This document shows positions 11,226 to 22,541 of a DNA stretch of 64,000 nucleotides, one piece after another. Every line of letters begins with the position of its first letter. Positions within the stretch are counted from its first letter, which is position 1. The position numbers and the translations under genes are program-made. The DNA is from Thozetella sp. PMI_491 (Eukaryota; Ascomycota; Sordariomycetes; Chaetosphaeriales; Chaetosphaeriaceae), in the NCBI GenBank assembly GCA_021432635.1, contig MU270116.1, forward strand, positions 62,001-126,000, read 5' to 3'. The notes beneath the pieces were generated by a model, which had not been told where the DNA came from, did not search any database, and was given only the letters and a program-made list of their open reading frames with translations.

Positions 11226-14071
11226 AGTGGACTGGTGAGGATGATGAACGGCTCTGCTAAGATTGCCAAGTCGGCGCGTGGATCTTCCAGGATGTGGCTG
11301 GCGAGAGTTCAAGGGCGTATTTCACCTGCGGCCAAGGCGCTTCTGTCTGTGAGCCAAGACGCTGTCGTGGATGAAGATTAGCCGGTGGTCCAGATGGTCG
11401 GGACAGGCGTATTATATGTGTATGCACGAGAGGCAAGAAGTGTGCGGGAACCGGAGACCAGATGGGGTCGAAGTGAAGAGGAGGGGGGGGGGGGGGGGGG
11501 GGAATTGATGGTGCAGGGTGTGTGTGCTGGCTGCGATTTGTCAAGTAGGGTGGGCGGCCCTGCTAGGGTGGCACCTCAGTAGTCCTTTTCTGGCTGCTGG
11601 GTGAGAACCTCGACGGGCATGTCCTAACCGCGAGACATGTGGGGGGGTGGTGGGATGAGCCGAGGAGAAGACACAACGCCATAGGCACGCCCGTAAGTTG
11701 CGAAGACACTTTTGAAGGATCTTGAGACATGAACCGGCCCAACCTACCACGCGAGATTCGGCGCCGAAGGTGCTGCCGGAGAACGCGCCTGAGGCCCGAG
11801 TCCCTGTCGCACACAGCCGTTCTTGCCTGAGCAAGAAACAAAGCCTTACCAGCAGGCTTCACTGCAGGTCGACGGAGCCGGGAACCTCCTTGGGCGGACG
11901 TGGGGGAGCCAATATCAGCTGGCTAATATGGCAAAGAGATCGCGAGATCGCAGGCGGTAGTGCGCACGGAGTTGGATTCCAACAATGGACGGCCTGGAGT
12001 CGCGGGGCTCACTCGGGTGGAACGAGAGGTAGGGACGGGAGTAGGTGGAGGAGAGATTATTGATCCTAGGAAGAGGCGGACAATGCGGACAAGGCGACGG
12101 AGGGGTCAGCAACCGCGCAGGGTATGACGGAAGCGGGAGGTCTGAGAGACGGGGGTAATCTGTCAAGTGGGCGCGTGTGTTGACGAGACATTTGAGGGAG
12201 GGGTGGGTGCTCAAGCGAGCAGCGTATCGTAGATTGCTGAGAACCTCTACGGCCAGGCCCCCCCGAAAAAAATGGTGGCGGGGCTACGTTGCGGGTCGCA
12301 TTTTCAGGTGCGACAAGGAGTCGGTGAGTTGAGCATGCAACATGGCGGGGGGGGAACGGGTGGCCCTCCTAAAACAACAGATAGGCCCCGTGTCCTCGAA
12401 TCCCCGACGGCAACGTGGTCGAGAGCTTGGGGTTCCATAGCGATTGCTTCTTTTTGCTTTTGCGCCCGATAATTTTGGCACAAAGAGACGGCTGGGACAA
12501 GCTCTCGCGTCGCGAAACTGACTTGCTTGGCCCTCTCAGCCTCCCGCTCCCTCAGACGTTAGTCCGCCCCTGCTTCTTGTAATCTGCGATCGCTGATTGG
12601 TCGAAGCTACGTCAGTTTCGGGTAAAATGACTGTGGCCATCGAGGTTCTCAGCTCCTTCCTAGAACTTCCGCCCCGCCAAGTCCGAAGCTTGAGAGGAAC
12701 ACCAGGGCGAGCACAAAGCCAATACTTTATTCTAGAAAGCCCAGCGCGAGTCAGAGAGCAGTGTTCTAATGGGGGTAGCTGGAATAATAACGGGGTTGTA
12801 GATCACCTGCTCTGGAGACATCCTCATGACAATTTTTTTTTTCGGAAGAGAAAAGAAGACCAGAGGCTCAAAAAGAAGCACAGCCTTGTTCGCGTCTGAC
12901 AGGACCGAGTCATCGGGTGTTGACGGGGCACAGGTCACAGGACAGTGTGCCGAAGGGTGATCATCTATAACGCCCTCGCGTATACCCGGACACTGCATAC
13001 TGTACGTGTGCTCACCGCAATGACCATCTGGCGAAAGTCCGCGCAGTGCCATGCTGGGCACGGGATACAAGCGGAACAGCTCCAGCCTGAGCCTATGAGC
13101 TGCAAAGGCGGTCCGCCCCAGTGTGTCAACTAGCCTGCCGCCGCGGTGTACCGCCCCATGGCCCTACACAACGTCGAATCAAAGAGGTTGTAGCAGGTGG
13201 TCCACCATGGTGGTTTTCTCCCGCCCGTGGAGTCCATGCGCTCTGCCCGCTGCTCTGGTCTTGGGAATCGGCCCACTGCATGGTAACGGTCACGTCTGGG
13301 GCGTAGGTTCGACCAATATTCGGCATTTTTCTGACAAACATCTAATGGCGTGGATACGACCAGCTCGAGTCCGCATTTCGTACGCACGACGACAAGGTTG
13401 GGCTCAAGTTCGGCTGACCAGTGTCTCCAGCACTTTTGCTCTAGAAGAAGCAACGCTGAGTTTTTCGGTAGACTCTTCTCAGGCACGCCACACACACTCC
13501 TTTTCTTGTCGAGCGCCGAAGGGCAGTGGGGACTAGCATCGACGCCGTCCTCATGCGATGCTCGCTTGACCTTGGATGCTACCCCCATGCCTGGGTAGCC
13601 AGTGGCCAAGCCCATTGCTATTAGGAATTGGTATTTTGTTGACCCTCTTGTTGGCCAATGAGGATCGAACCACGACAGGTCCGTCCCAAGCTGGGACGAG
13701 GCCCGGACGATTAGGAGCCACACAATCTCCGCAGGGCTACTCCTTAGTAGGGAGCCGTGAACGTAGTGATTGGGGGGCTTCTCCAAGCGTGCGCACCTTG
13801 ATGGCTGCCGCGGCCTCACTTTTCCGCGCTGCGGGCGCCATCACCAGAACAAGCAGGAGATATTACTGGGCCGCTTGTTCGTGAGAGAAGCGGACAGGGG
13901 CCGAAGGCCTGCTTTTTTGAGCCTGTCGTCCTATTAGGGTGCCCGGCCGCCTACGTGAGTTGCTCCGGATCCGGAGAGGGCTCGTTCCAAGGGAAGCATT
14001 CGGTCAACGAGGTTGGGATGGAGGGTGGAGAAACGTAAATAGCTCGATTCGATATTCGCGTCTCGGTACCG
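11226..14071. other. Long gene-poor interval (2.8 kb)
   Basis: This contains the upstream region of the ZIP gene and, at its far end, the 3' region of mdm10. Several medium frames exist (the longest is a 229-codon minus-strand frame at 13130-13819) but none shows a recognisable domain or a plausible exon chain. G-rich and T-rich homopolymers occur (11483-11502, 12832-12841). I see no transposon ends. It may hold an unannotated lncRNA or a decayed gene. Confidence 0.45.
11483..11502. repeat. Homopolymer of 20 G
   Basis: An uninterrupted run of 20 guanines on the plus strand about 260 bp upstream of the ZIP transporter start. Such tracts are prone to length errors in assemblies and may form a quadruplex. 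Confidence 0.9.
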
Positions 14072-15467
14072 TCAGGATGAATACTGCAGCTCGAGACCCA
14101 AGCTTCGGAACGGCTCGCCCAACTTCTGCAGGTCGATCCCGGTTCCCAAGCTGAAGATGAGGGACTTGAGACGACCCTCCCACAGGAGGCCCACCCTGAA
14201 GTTCTGATCCAGTCGGGCCTTTACGACACCGAGGTAATCCTGTCCCTCGGTGCGGGCGGGTTCTTCGACGACTGGGTCTGGGTCGAGCCGCCACTCCATC
14301 TTCGCCTCAAAGCTCCTGGTCCTCCACTTCGGCTGCTGCACCTCACCCGACGGCTTGGCCGTGCCGTCTTCCTCTGCGCCCAGGAGGAACCCGGCAGGCT
14401 TGCGGCGGCTCCAGAGCTCCATCCCCACGGCCCACTCGCTCTCGTAGCTGTACACGTTAAACTCCATGCGCGTGGCTAGGGAGCAGTACTGACGGGCCAA
14501 CACGGCGTAGGTCGCGCTGATGTTGCCCATAAGTGGGTTTATGGTGAGCGTCGCGGCCAGGGGGCTGCCGCGGTGTGAGGGCAACGTTGCGAAGCGCATG
14601 CCCAGCGAGACACCGCCTGACTTGTTTAGCGTGCCGTAGTACAGCTCGCCGCCGGCGCTGAAGCGGCCGTAGATCCTCTCCCGCTCCCCTGCATGCCCGT
14701 TCTCTTCCCCTGCCTTGGGCGGGGCAGCTGCGTTAGATTGCGACGCGTCCCCCCCAAAGTTGTACAATCCTCGAATACCGAGAAAGCCTCCATCTGTCGA
14801 CGCCAGCCCCTCCACACCGTATTTCCCCTTGTCATACTCGACCAATCCGAGGAGTGTGCCCCCGTCGCGCAAGGACTGCGCGCTCACAGCCGAGAGGCGA
14901 ACCTGGAGGGCTGGGCTGAGCCGTTTGACCACCAGGCCCTCGAGCATGGAGAGCGGGAGATAGAGCCTGCCGTATAGAAGAGTGCTTTTGTACTTTCTGT
15001 CGTCCTTTACCTCAATGCGCTGGCCATCTTCCCCGATAGCGCGGGCCACCGTGGCCGCCGGCCAGTGCTCCCGCGAGGTCAGCTCATGCAGTTGCCGGTA
15101 CGATCGAAGCAGAGCCGGTAGCGGGATTTCGTCGGATTTCGCGGCGATGCCCCTGAGGGGTAGCGAGCTGAAGAGGTACGATATAGAGCCATCGACGACT
15201 CCAACCGTGCCGAGGTTGTAGCTAGTTGCAAAGTGTGGCGTAGCTAATGAGGACAGGGACAGTCGTATGCCCTTGGGGAGATCGAAATCGATGAGTTCTG
15301 TTTGGGCGAGACGTGGAATTAGTTCTGCCTATCTAAGAGAGGAATACGCGGCCGACCGGGTCTGCCGTACCTCGTGCCGTCGCATTCAGTTCCTTATAGC
15401 TGTTGTCTTCGTTCCAGTCCGTCGCGGCGAAGAAGGAGTTGGTGATGTGATGCATGAACTCGCGCAT
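14072..15467 (-). CDS. mdm10: Mdm10, mitochondrial outer-membrane beta-barrel of ERMES and SAM
   Basis: Exons 15371-15467 and 14072-15297 (73-bp intron) give 440 residues. The spliced N-terminus starts MREFMHHITNSFF, continues with WNEDNSYKELNATAR and DFDLPKGIRLSLSSL, and reaches the GTVGVVDGSISYLFSSLPL block that marks Mdm10. Downstream are the repeated beta strands (LYYGTLNKSGGVSLGMRF, TINPLMGNISATYA) and the C-terminal SLGLELQYS strand carrying the beta-signal. Mdm10 tethers mitochondria to the ER in the ERMES complex with Mmm1, Mdm12 and Mdm34, and also acts in the SAM complex in assembling Tom40. A Gly/Ala/Glu-rich insertion about residues 215-235 is a species-variable loop. Confidence 0.95.
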
Positions 15468-15964
15468 CGTGTCGGCTTGGCAAGGGAGCACGGATCAGTC
15501 GAGGGAGAGACATGCATTTCTGCGTGCGTGCGAATTTGGCTACTGGGGTGGCATTTTAGGACTGAGGAGTTCCAGATCGTGGCAGGTCAAAATCGTGGTT
15601 CGTCGTCGATTGGGCTCACTTTCTCCAAAATCTGACGTTTTTTCTAGAGCTACTGACCCCCGACAGAAAGCCGATGACTAAGGCGGCATGGCCCGGGTCT
15701 TGGCGTCTGATTGGATGCCCTGCAAGGGGGCCCTCCGCAGATCCCCTCGCTTCGACAGACGGTGTCTACCTTCGTCCTTTTGATTAAACAAACAATCACA
15801 TCAGGCAACACGGGGAGACAAGATGAGGACGGATGGGATGATTTGATGCAAATGGCATTATCAATCGCACTACGCCGCTATTTGCAAAGACACCTTTGAT
15901 AAGAACCCCTAACTCCGGCGGCCAGCTCCGGCCGCCCCCGCTTCCCCGATAGCATGCATGGGAA
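15468..15964. other. Intergenic between mdm10 and scytalone dehydratase
   Basis: About 0.5 kb. Both flanking genes read leftward, so this holds the mdm10 promoter and the dehydratase 3' UTR. Nothing else seen. Confidence 0.55.
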
Positions 15965-16687
15965 TTAGACGACAGTGGCCTCCTTGGGCGCCTCGGCTGT
16001 GATAATGGACTCCTTGGGCGCCTCGGCCGTGATGGCAGTCTCCTTGGCCGCCTCCTCGCCGAAGTTGTCGCGGCCCGAGGCGAATACCTTGTCGAAGTCG
16101 TACTCGCACCACCGGATGTTGGGGTTGAGGCCGGCAAACTTCCACACGCCGTTGACCTTGCGGTAGAAGTGGGTGTTGTGGCTGTGAGCGTGGCCCTTGA
16201 CCGTTACGGTCGACAGGGTCTCGTCCGTGTACACCTGGTGCGGCACGCGGAGCTGGTGGTAGCCGATGACATAGTCGTCCGACACCTTCTCCCACTTGCT
16301 AGCGCCGCCGATGAAGTGCTGCGTCCGGAGGACGGGGTTGCCAAGCACAGACGGGTCCGAGATCATGGCAATGAAATCCTCAGCAGGCATGGCCTCCCAG
16401 AGCTTGTTCAGGAAAGACCGGTAGTCAATCTGCAGGGCTAGTCAGACAACAATCCCAGCTGGCGGTAAGGATATGCGGGAGGCAGCATACCCTGAGCTCG
16501 GGGGCGATGCACTTGCGCAGCCGGTCCCAGTCCTTGGAGTCATAGCTGTCCGCCCACTCGAAGGCCGCCTCGCTGAGGCCGAGGAAATCTGCTTGCACGT
16601 TAGCTTTCTGGAAGCCCTGCTAGTGGCACTGTAATGTCCAAGCGTACCCTCGAAGGTGATCTGCTGCTTCTTCTCGGTCTCAGCCAT
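15965..16687 (-). CDS. scd1: Scytalone dehydratase (DHN-melanin biosynthesis)
   Basis: Exons 16648-16687, 16491-16588 and 15965-16429 give 200 residues. The spliced protein has [69 protein letters not shown] and [12 protein letters not shown], the characteristic blocks of scytalone dehydratase. The active-site His residues lie in RTQHFIGG and GHAHSHN. The enzyme dehydrates scytalone to 1,3,8-trihydroxynaphthalene and vermelone to 1,8-DHN, in the cytosol or endosomes. The usual enzyme is about 170 residues. This one has roughly 30 extra residues at the C-terminus, made of tandem 10-residue Ala/Glu/Pro/Lys units. No other melanin gene (polyketide synthase, naphthol reductase) lies in the window, so the pathway is dispersed here. 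Confidence 0.95.
15981..16056. repeat. In-gene 30-bp tandem repeat (about 2.5 units)
   Basis: Copies of a unit beginning TCCTTGGGCGCCTCGGC start at 15981, 16011 and 16041, a period of exactly 30 bp. On the coding strand they encode the decapeptide units [10 protein letters not shown] and [10 protein letters not shown] and a diverged AAKETAIT at the scytalone dehydratase C-terminus. Confidence 0.85.
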
Positions 16688-17672
16688 GGTGTTTTCTGGG
16701 AGGGGGTGGGTGATGCAGAACTAGTGCGCTATTGGTCGTCGTCTGAATGGATGCAGCAGAAAAGATGCAGACCCGACATGAGGTGACTGCAGGCGGGGTA
16801 GGCTGGTATTTATTTCATCTACCTGCATCTGGAGCTGCTGGCTCAAACACGCATTTCCCATGTCCCAACGCGGTGGTCTTCCTCCCCCTGGCTCGGAGTC
16901 CGGAGTCTGGCTGGGGATGTGCGGACTGCCCCTGACTCCCCCCCCACTTCCGGCCGCACCACCACACCACACCACGGAACCGCACAGCTACGGTACGCAT
17001 TCACCCGGCCCTTGGCGGCCGTAACCACACAAAGGTTCTGTAAGAAATAGATGCAAACGCCCTCCCTCCTCCACAAAAAAAAAAAAAAAAGAAATATGGG
17101 TATCCAAGGTTGGACAATGCAGTCAGGGTTCTCGCATGAGGTCGGGTTACCCAAATATGCGAGGCGGCTGCTCTCCCACGCCTCTGGGTCTGCCGTGACC
17201 CCTAGCGCGCACCGTCAATTGGGTCCATGTCGATCCCGGACATCGCTCCGGAGCCCCTCCGCTCGGGTGCCTCATGTCTATCCATCATGCCCGAGCCACG
17301 TACCTTGTCCGGAGCCCCGTATTCAACCCCTAGCGCCACCCGAGCACCTTCCCCGGGCGCTGCGAGCCTTCGGGCTACCTAGCTTCGGGCCAGCCGGTCT
17401 ACGTCTACATCAGCCTCACGCCACCACCGCCGTCGCCGCTTGGTCACATATGAAACTGGAGCGAGCCCTCGGAGGGGAGAAAAGCAGTCTTGCATTCAGC
17501 ACAGTGGCTATGCTACCGGGGATGTGCCTTGCTTGGCCTTTGTGGCCAACGCACACCCCCACACAGAATCAAATAAGCCTATTATCAACGGAACATTGGC
17601 GCTAGACAGATGTGGACAAATATCTCTCTGCATAGGCATCGACCTATGCTTCCACTGTCTCGTTCCCGACCC
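16688..17672. other. Intergenic, promoter of scytalone dehydratase
   Basis: About 1 kb. It holds the upstream region of the dehydratase and the downstream region of the DUF2293 gene. An A16 run lies at 17075-17090. Frames here are unsupported. Confidence 0.5.
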
Positions 17673-18581
17673 TCACAGCTCCTCCTCTTCGCCGCTGAGC
17701 TCGACGTCGATGTCCGAGTCGGTCTGCTCGTCATCCGCGTCCGCGTCTGGATCATACGTGTCGTCAGCACGATCAGCGTTAGTGTCCATGGCACGCCTGA
17801 GGTCATCTGCCTAAGATGCCTCAGCCTCCCACCCCAATGGACACTTGCTTAACGTCGTCCGGGCCTCTATTTTTGCAGAGCGATTGGGTTGCTGCCGCAC
17901 GCTGCTGTTGAGTGCCTCCTTCTGCGGATCTTCCTCCTTCGCCCAGGCTTTCAAGATCTTCTCGGCGACTGGCTTGATTTGCTTGCGAGCTTCGGGCCAC
18001 TGAACTTTAGATTTTAGGAGCTTGTCGTAGTCGGTATGGTTGTGGCGGATATGCGCAACCACTGCGAACTTGACCCTGCTGTCCAAGCCGATCAAAGTCG
18101 TACGTCCGATGCGACGCGTGAACCTGCAAAGCGAGTGAGATATCATCTGGGCGACATCCTCCGGAGGCATTCGAGGATAGAGCCTATTAGTTGCAGCCTG
18201 GAACTCTAGCTTGAGTTTTTCCTCGCGTCGTTGCATCGCCGCAGTGCGCACGTGGTGTGTTCTGTGGAAATCGTCGAGGACGCCTGCATAGATGGCCCTA
18301 GGAATGCGGATGCCGGAACTTCTTTTGGGTTTCTTCGGATCTCTGACGACATAAACCTTCTTTCCAGCGGCCCGGGTACGCTTCCGACAATGCATCGTGA
18401 TGTAGTGTGTTCCTTTGGAAAGGTATTTGTATCCCAGGGGGACCGGGGAGTTGATATTAACCTTCTCGTCCGTCAACGATTCGACGTCATCGTCGGAGGA
18501 GGAAACGCGAAAGGATGTAGTAGCCACGGTAGGGGCGGCTTTGCTACGAGTGGCGTAGGGAGAGCGGTGAAAGCGTCCCAT
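17673..18581 (-). CDS. DUF2293-domain protein
   Basis: Main exon 17901-18581 plus a probable last exon 17673-17810 (90-bp intron, GTGCGG donor, TTAG acceptor) give 272 residues. The central block resembles the fungal DUF2293 domain: YPRMPPEDVAQMISHSL, a RIGRTTLIGLDSRVKFAVVA strand-helix, then AHIRHNHTDYDKLL and a helix ending KILKAWAKEE. The N-terminal 90 residues are Ser/Arg/Lys-rich. With the last exon included the protein ends in a very acidic Asp/Glu tail; without it, the frame stops at 17811. The function of DUF2293 is unknown to me; the basic and acidic ends would suit a nuclear protein. The final exon is the less certain part. Confidence 0.78.
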
Positions 18582-20046
18582 GGTGCCGGTCTGCTGGAGC
18601 TGGAGGTTAGTTGCAACAATTGGGAGACGCCGACAGCCAGTTTTACTATCTCACCTCAACGGACACCTCGTTAACATCTTCGTGGCTGCTGCCCTCCTTT
18701 TGAGCCGAGGCGGTCGGCGGGTCTCTGATGACAGTTTCCATTGTCGCGATTACCGCCAGGTATGATTATGATCGACAAAGGCCTTGGGCGAAGGGATGGT
18801 TGTGATTTTCTAAAAGAACTTGTCACGAGCTTTGTACTGGAAATAGTAGAGATCCGATCTTGTGAGTTATTGTGTTTGCTTTGTTGTATCTGCCGCGGCT
18901 GGCCGCCCGGGAGCAGCGCGTTACAGAAATTTCAGAAGAAAGGTATTGAAAGAGGAGAGATAAGAGGACAACTGTAGATATGTCTCGGGTGCCCAGAGCT
19001 TGTAAATCTGGGGGCCGATAAGGAGGATGTAGATGGATGGATGTGGTGTAACGCGCGCAAGAGATGTCGGAGACCTTGGAGGGACGCGAAGTTGTTTGGA
19101 AGAGGAGGTGAGTTGAGACTCCCGGGCGCAGTTTCGCGGGACGACCACCAGGTTTATTGGCTTTGTTGCTACGAACTACTAACTGGTCCGTGCGGGTTGA
19201 GAGTCGGCCGCGTTTCTTCTGGCTCGTCACTGTGCACAGGAAGGATATTGGAAAGCTGGCGTGGGGAGAATTGTGTGGAGAAGACAAGTATAGAAATATA
19301 GAAAGTAGGTGTCTTTGGGTGTCTTGCCTTCTCCTTACAGGATGAGTGTTGTTCCACAGTCTTGAAGATGCGTTCACTTCTCGTTCGGAGTGCACAAGCC
19401 GAAGTTCTTGTTGGAAAACACATAATCTCAAGGATGCGTTCACTTGACGTTCGGAGTCCACACGTGGAAGTTCTTATTAGTAAACACACAACCCCGAGGA
19501 TACGTTCACTTCACGTTCGGAGTCCACAAGTTGAAGTTCTTATTGGACAACATCGTTAAACCGTCATATCTCCAGCTCGTTGACCAAACCGATGATGCGG
19601 GTAATATGAACTAGAGTTTGCCCTGTGTCCTTAACTTCTAATAACAATAGGAGATATCAACAAAAACAACCCCGAAATGCTTGTGACGAGAGGCCGATAT
19701 ATACGACGCTACTGGTCTATTCATGTCCAAGTCTTGTAGAGCATCTTTCATCAGGAGCTACCGACTGGTATTAAGGACCTGGACCGCAAGCAGATGTCTT
19801 GTCTTATAATGACATAAGTATTTCCCTTTAATAAGGTTGGTGTATCTTCTCTTATATTTGCACTCTGTGCATGTCTAAAAGGAGATAATCACGATGTTGA
19901 CAGGAGCACTTAGCCATGAAACGAGTTCTTGCGGAGATCAACCACGCAGGTCAGCACATTTGCTACTGCTATTTCGATTGAAACAAAAGGGCTGTTGGAT
20001 GGACGCCTCAACGCGGGCTAACTAGCGACTGCTGGAGAGCAAATTT
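18582..20046. other. Intergenic, with minisatellite
   Basis: About 1.5 kb between two leftward genes. It contains the three-copy 66-bp repeat at 19367 and then AT-richer DNA to 20040. Overlapping short frames occur on both strands in 18820-19560 but no domain is recognisable. Confidence 0.5.
19367..19558. repeat. Three-copy 66-bp tandem repeat, in frame
   Basis: Units beginning GATGCGTTCAC, GATGCGTTCAC and GATACGTTCAC start at 19367, 19433 and 19499, exactly 66 bp apart. The period is a multiple of three, so both strands stay open. Read on the plus strand, each unit gives a 22-residue motif RSLxVRSxxxEVLIxxH; the copies differ by scattered substitutions, not indels. It may be a minisatellite or a fragment of a repeat protein. 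Confidence 0.85.
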
Positions 20047-21346
20047 TTAAGCAGATGTAACCCCGAGAGAGAAGTCCTTGATCTTCTCGGTGACAGTTTC
20101 GGCGACCTTCTCAGCACCGCTGCCCGTCAAGCCTAGCTCCGCCTTCTCGTCCTCACCGAGCAGGCCGAGTGCCTGTCGGCGGGTGGGGGCATTGGCGTCA
20201 AAATACGGAACCTCGGCAAGCGATGTGACACGGGTTCCGTGGCGAGGGTGGCGGCCACCGTAGTCCCAGCTGGCATTGTGGATCGTGATTCTGCAGAGCC
20301 AAAGGAATCAGACGTGCAAAAGAAAATGGGAGCTCATCATTCAGAAGACAGAAAACTCACCGGTTGTCCCAGAGCGCGCTTGTTCGAGGGGACCACTTGA
20401 ACCGCAGCTGGATGTCGGCGTTCTTCTCGAAAACTGTGTAGAGGTAGTTGAGGATCACATCACTCTCGGCCTGGTCCAAGCCCACGATGCGGACTGTCAT
20501 GCTCCGGTTCACCCACAGCGCCTTCCACCCGGTAGCAGGGTGTACCCTCACGATCGGGTGGATGCGCTCGATGAACTTGGGGCCAGCCTCGGGGTGATCG
20601 CGCTCCAAGTACGTGTGGGCAGAGCGGTAAACGGCCTTCTTGCCATCGATAAACTTGCGGAACTCGGGCGAGAGCTTCTCATAGGCGGCGTAGCCGCTCG
20701 CCCAGAGGGTGTCGCCACCAACGGGGGGGATGGTGTCGTTGTGGAGGTGGGTGATACCTGCCGGCTGCTTCTCGTGCACGAGGTCGGTGTGCCAGCCCGA
20801 GGCGCCACCGGGGCGCCGGAAGTTGGCCGTGCGCTCCGTCGCGGCCAGGTCGGGCCAGATAACGGTGACACCAGGGACGCCGGGCACCTGCGGCACCTGC
20901 GGGTGCACCTCGACCTGGCCAAAATGCTCGCCGAGCGCCTTTTGCTGCTGGGGCGACAGGTCTTGGTCGCGGAAGAAGACGACGCTGCGCTCGGCGATGA
21001 GCAGCGCCAGCTCATCCCGCTGCTGGTCCGTCAGATCCTTGAGCTGCAAGCCCTCGATCTCTGTGCCAATGTGAGTCGTCAGATCTGTGACCTTCGTGGC
21101 GGCCCCGAGGAGGTTCTTCTTGGACTTGTCGGCTCGCGCACCCGCATCTACGTAGGGGAACTCCTCATCTCGGATCTTGTAGGCATCGTCCAGAAAGAGG
21201 GGCCTTGCGGGCCGGTAAGGATAGCCTTGGGAGAGGTCGATACCAGCTTTGATGAATCGCTCCCGTGCGCCCTCGGGGATGGGTAGGGTATCCTTCTTTG
21301 GCTGTGCTACGTCGACTATCCGCTCGTCAATGGGTCCAGGTGCCAT
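20047..21346 (-). CDS. Alpha-ketoglutarate-dependent sulfonate dioxygenase (TauD/Jlp1-like)
   Basis: Exons 20361-21346 and 20047-20290 (70-bp intron, GTGAGT donor) give 409 residues, close to yeast Jlp1. The Fe(II) facial triad is visible: His186 and Asp188 in GWHTDLVHE, and distal His333 in RITIHNASWDY, which is completed only by splicing. The 2-oxoglutarate-anchoring Arg follows in PRHGTRV. The family oxidises the C-alpha of sulfonates such as taurine, sulfoacetate or isethionate, releasing sulfite and an aldehyde, with succinate and CO2. The fold starts about residue 85. It is divergent from a Dal5-type permease 1.2 kb away, which fits uptake and breakdown of an organic sulfur source. The exact substrate cannot be read from sequence. 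Confidence 0.92.
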
Positions 21347-22541
21347 AGTGGTTGCGGAGGCCTAGGCGAGTTCAAGCAGGAGAAGTATGTCAGGATTAAG
21401 CTAGGAGGTAACTAAGTACAACGAAACGTAAACGATGGGTGGGTATGGCTCCTAAAACTTTGGATTAAGGTAGAGGTGGCGTGGCTTGCTCACTATTTGT
21501 TTACTTCCGTGGCGCTCGCGAATCTTGGAGACCCCGAGCTTCCCCTCAGATGATTACCAAGCCCTGCACCTTGGGTGCCTTGAAATATGGTCCTATCTAT
21601 GACTCCATCTGCACTGCTCATTGCGAACGCCCTCTTGATGGTGTGTTGCTATGCTCGTGGTCGCATGATTCTGATCGGCCGCACCTCCGATTCGTGAAAC
21701 AGTAGGAGCACGCAATCCCCAAATGGGTGGTGATATTCACTCTATAGCTTCTAGCTCCGTCTCAGCTCCCAATCGGCACCATGAGCCCTTCATGACCCTT
21801 GTTCCCCGCGATGCAGACGTGGGGGGTAGCTATCATTAAGTTGCTAGCTGTTGGACGGCGTTTCGTCGCTCGTCACGTGGCGACGCGTTGCGTGATGCTG
21901 GGTGCGGATTGTGTGCTTCGGGAAGACTTGGAGAAGCGCCATATCAGCTAGGCCCTGCCCAATAGCGAGGGAGGCAATGCGATACAGCGGCAAGGATGTA
22001 TTGATTTTGTCGTCATTCTAACGGCTGGAAGCCGCCCCGAATAGAGCCTCGACCTCTCCGCTCCCCCTTCTGCGCGCAGCCTGCATGTCGGATAACTATC
22101 GGTATGGGGCGCTTTTTGGTGACTCTCTTGGTGTCTCCTCGACCGCGACTAATGTAGAGCGTCGGGTCAGGCCCGATAGGTCCCCATTGTAGATACGACG
22201 GTCCCTTCTCGCCACAGACATTCATCCCTTGCGTCGGCTGTACTACGCTGAACTGACCCTCCATTCCCGGATCACGCCATACCTCCATTGCACCCACGGC
22301 AGCTTGGCTGCATACCCGCAAGTCACTGCCAGTTGGTGACCGCTCAGAAATCGCACTCTGAGGAGCAAATTTGCATCTGTCGAGTCATGTGCCACTGTTG
22401 TGGCTGGGATATGGGGGGTAACCCGTCGCTATAAGACTCCTTTGCGGCGAGAAGTCTGTGTCACCATGTCTCCTCCGTTCGATCTTTCCGATCCAGTGAC
22501 TTACCGCTTCTATAGTGTCACACAGCGGATATCAGTTGGTC
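21347..22541. promoter_or_regulatory. Divergent promoter between dioxygenase and permease
   Basis: 1.2 kb between divergent starts, enough for two promoters. A TATA-like CTATAAG lies near 22430, about 110 bp before the permease ATG. No gene is supported in it. Confidence 0.5.

Noticed and set aside
13650-13690. tRNA-like T-loop sequence (GGTTCGATCC on the minus strand)
   Set aside because: The flanking bases do not form the five-pair T stem and no acceptor or anticodon arm fits.
13130-13819. 229-codon minus-strand open frame
   Set aside because: No recognisable domain, irregular composition, and no supporting splice pattern; typical of a chance frame in GC-rich DNA.
21599-21608. ATGACTCCAT, one mismatch from the sulfur-regulator site ATGRYRYCAT
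   Set aside because: Single-mismatch matches are expected about every 3 kb by chance, so it carries no weight without binding data.
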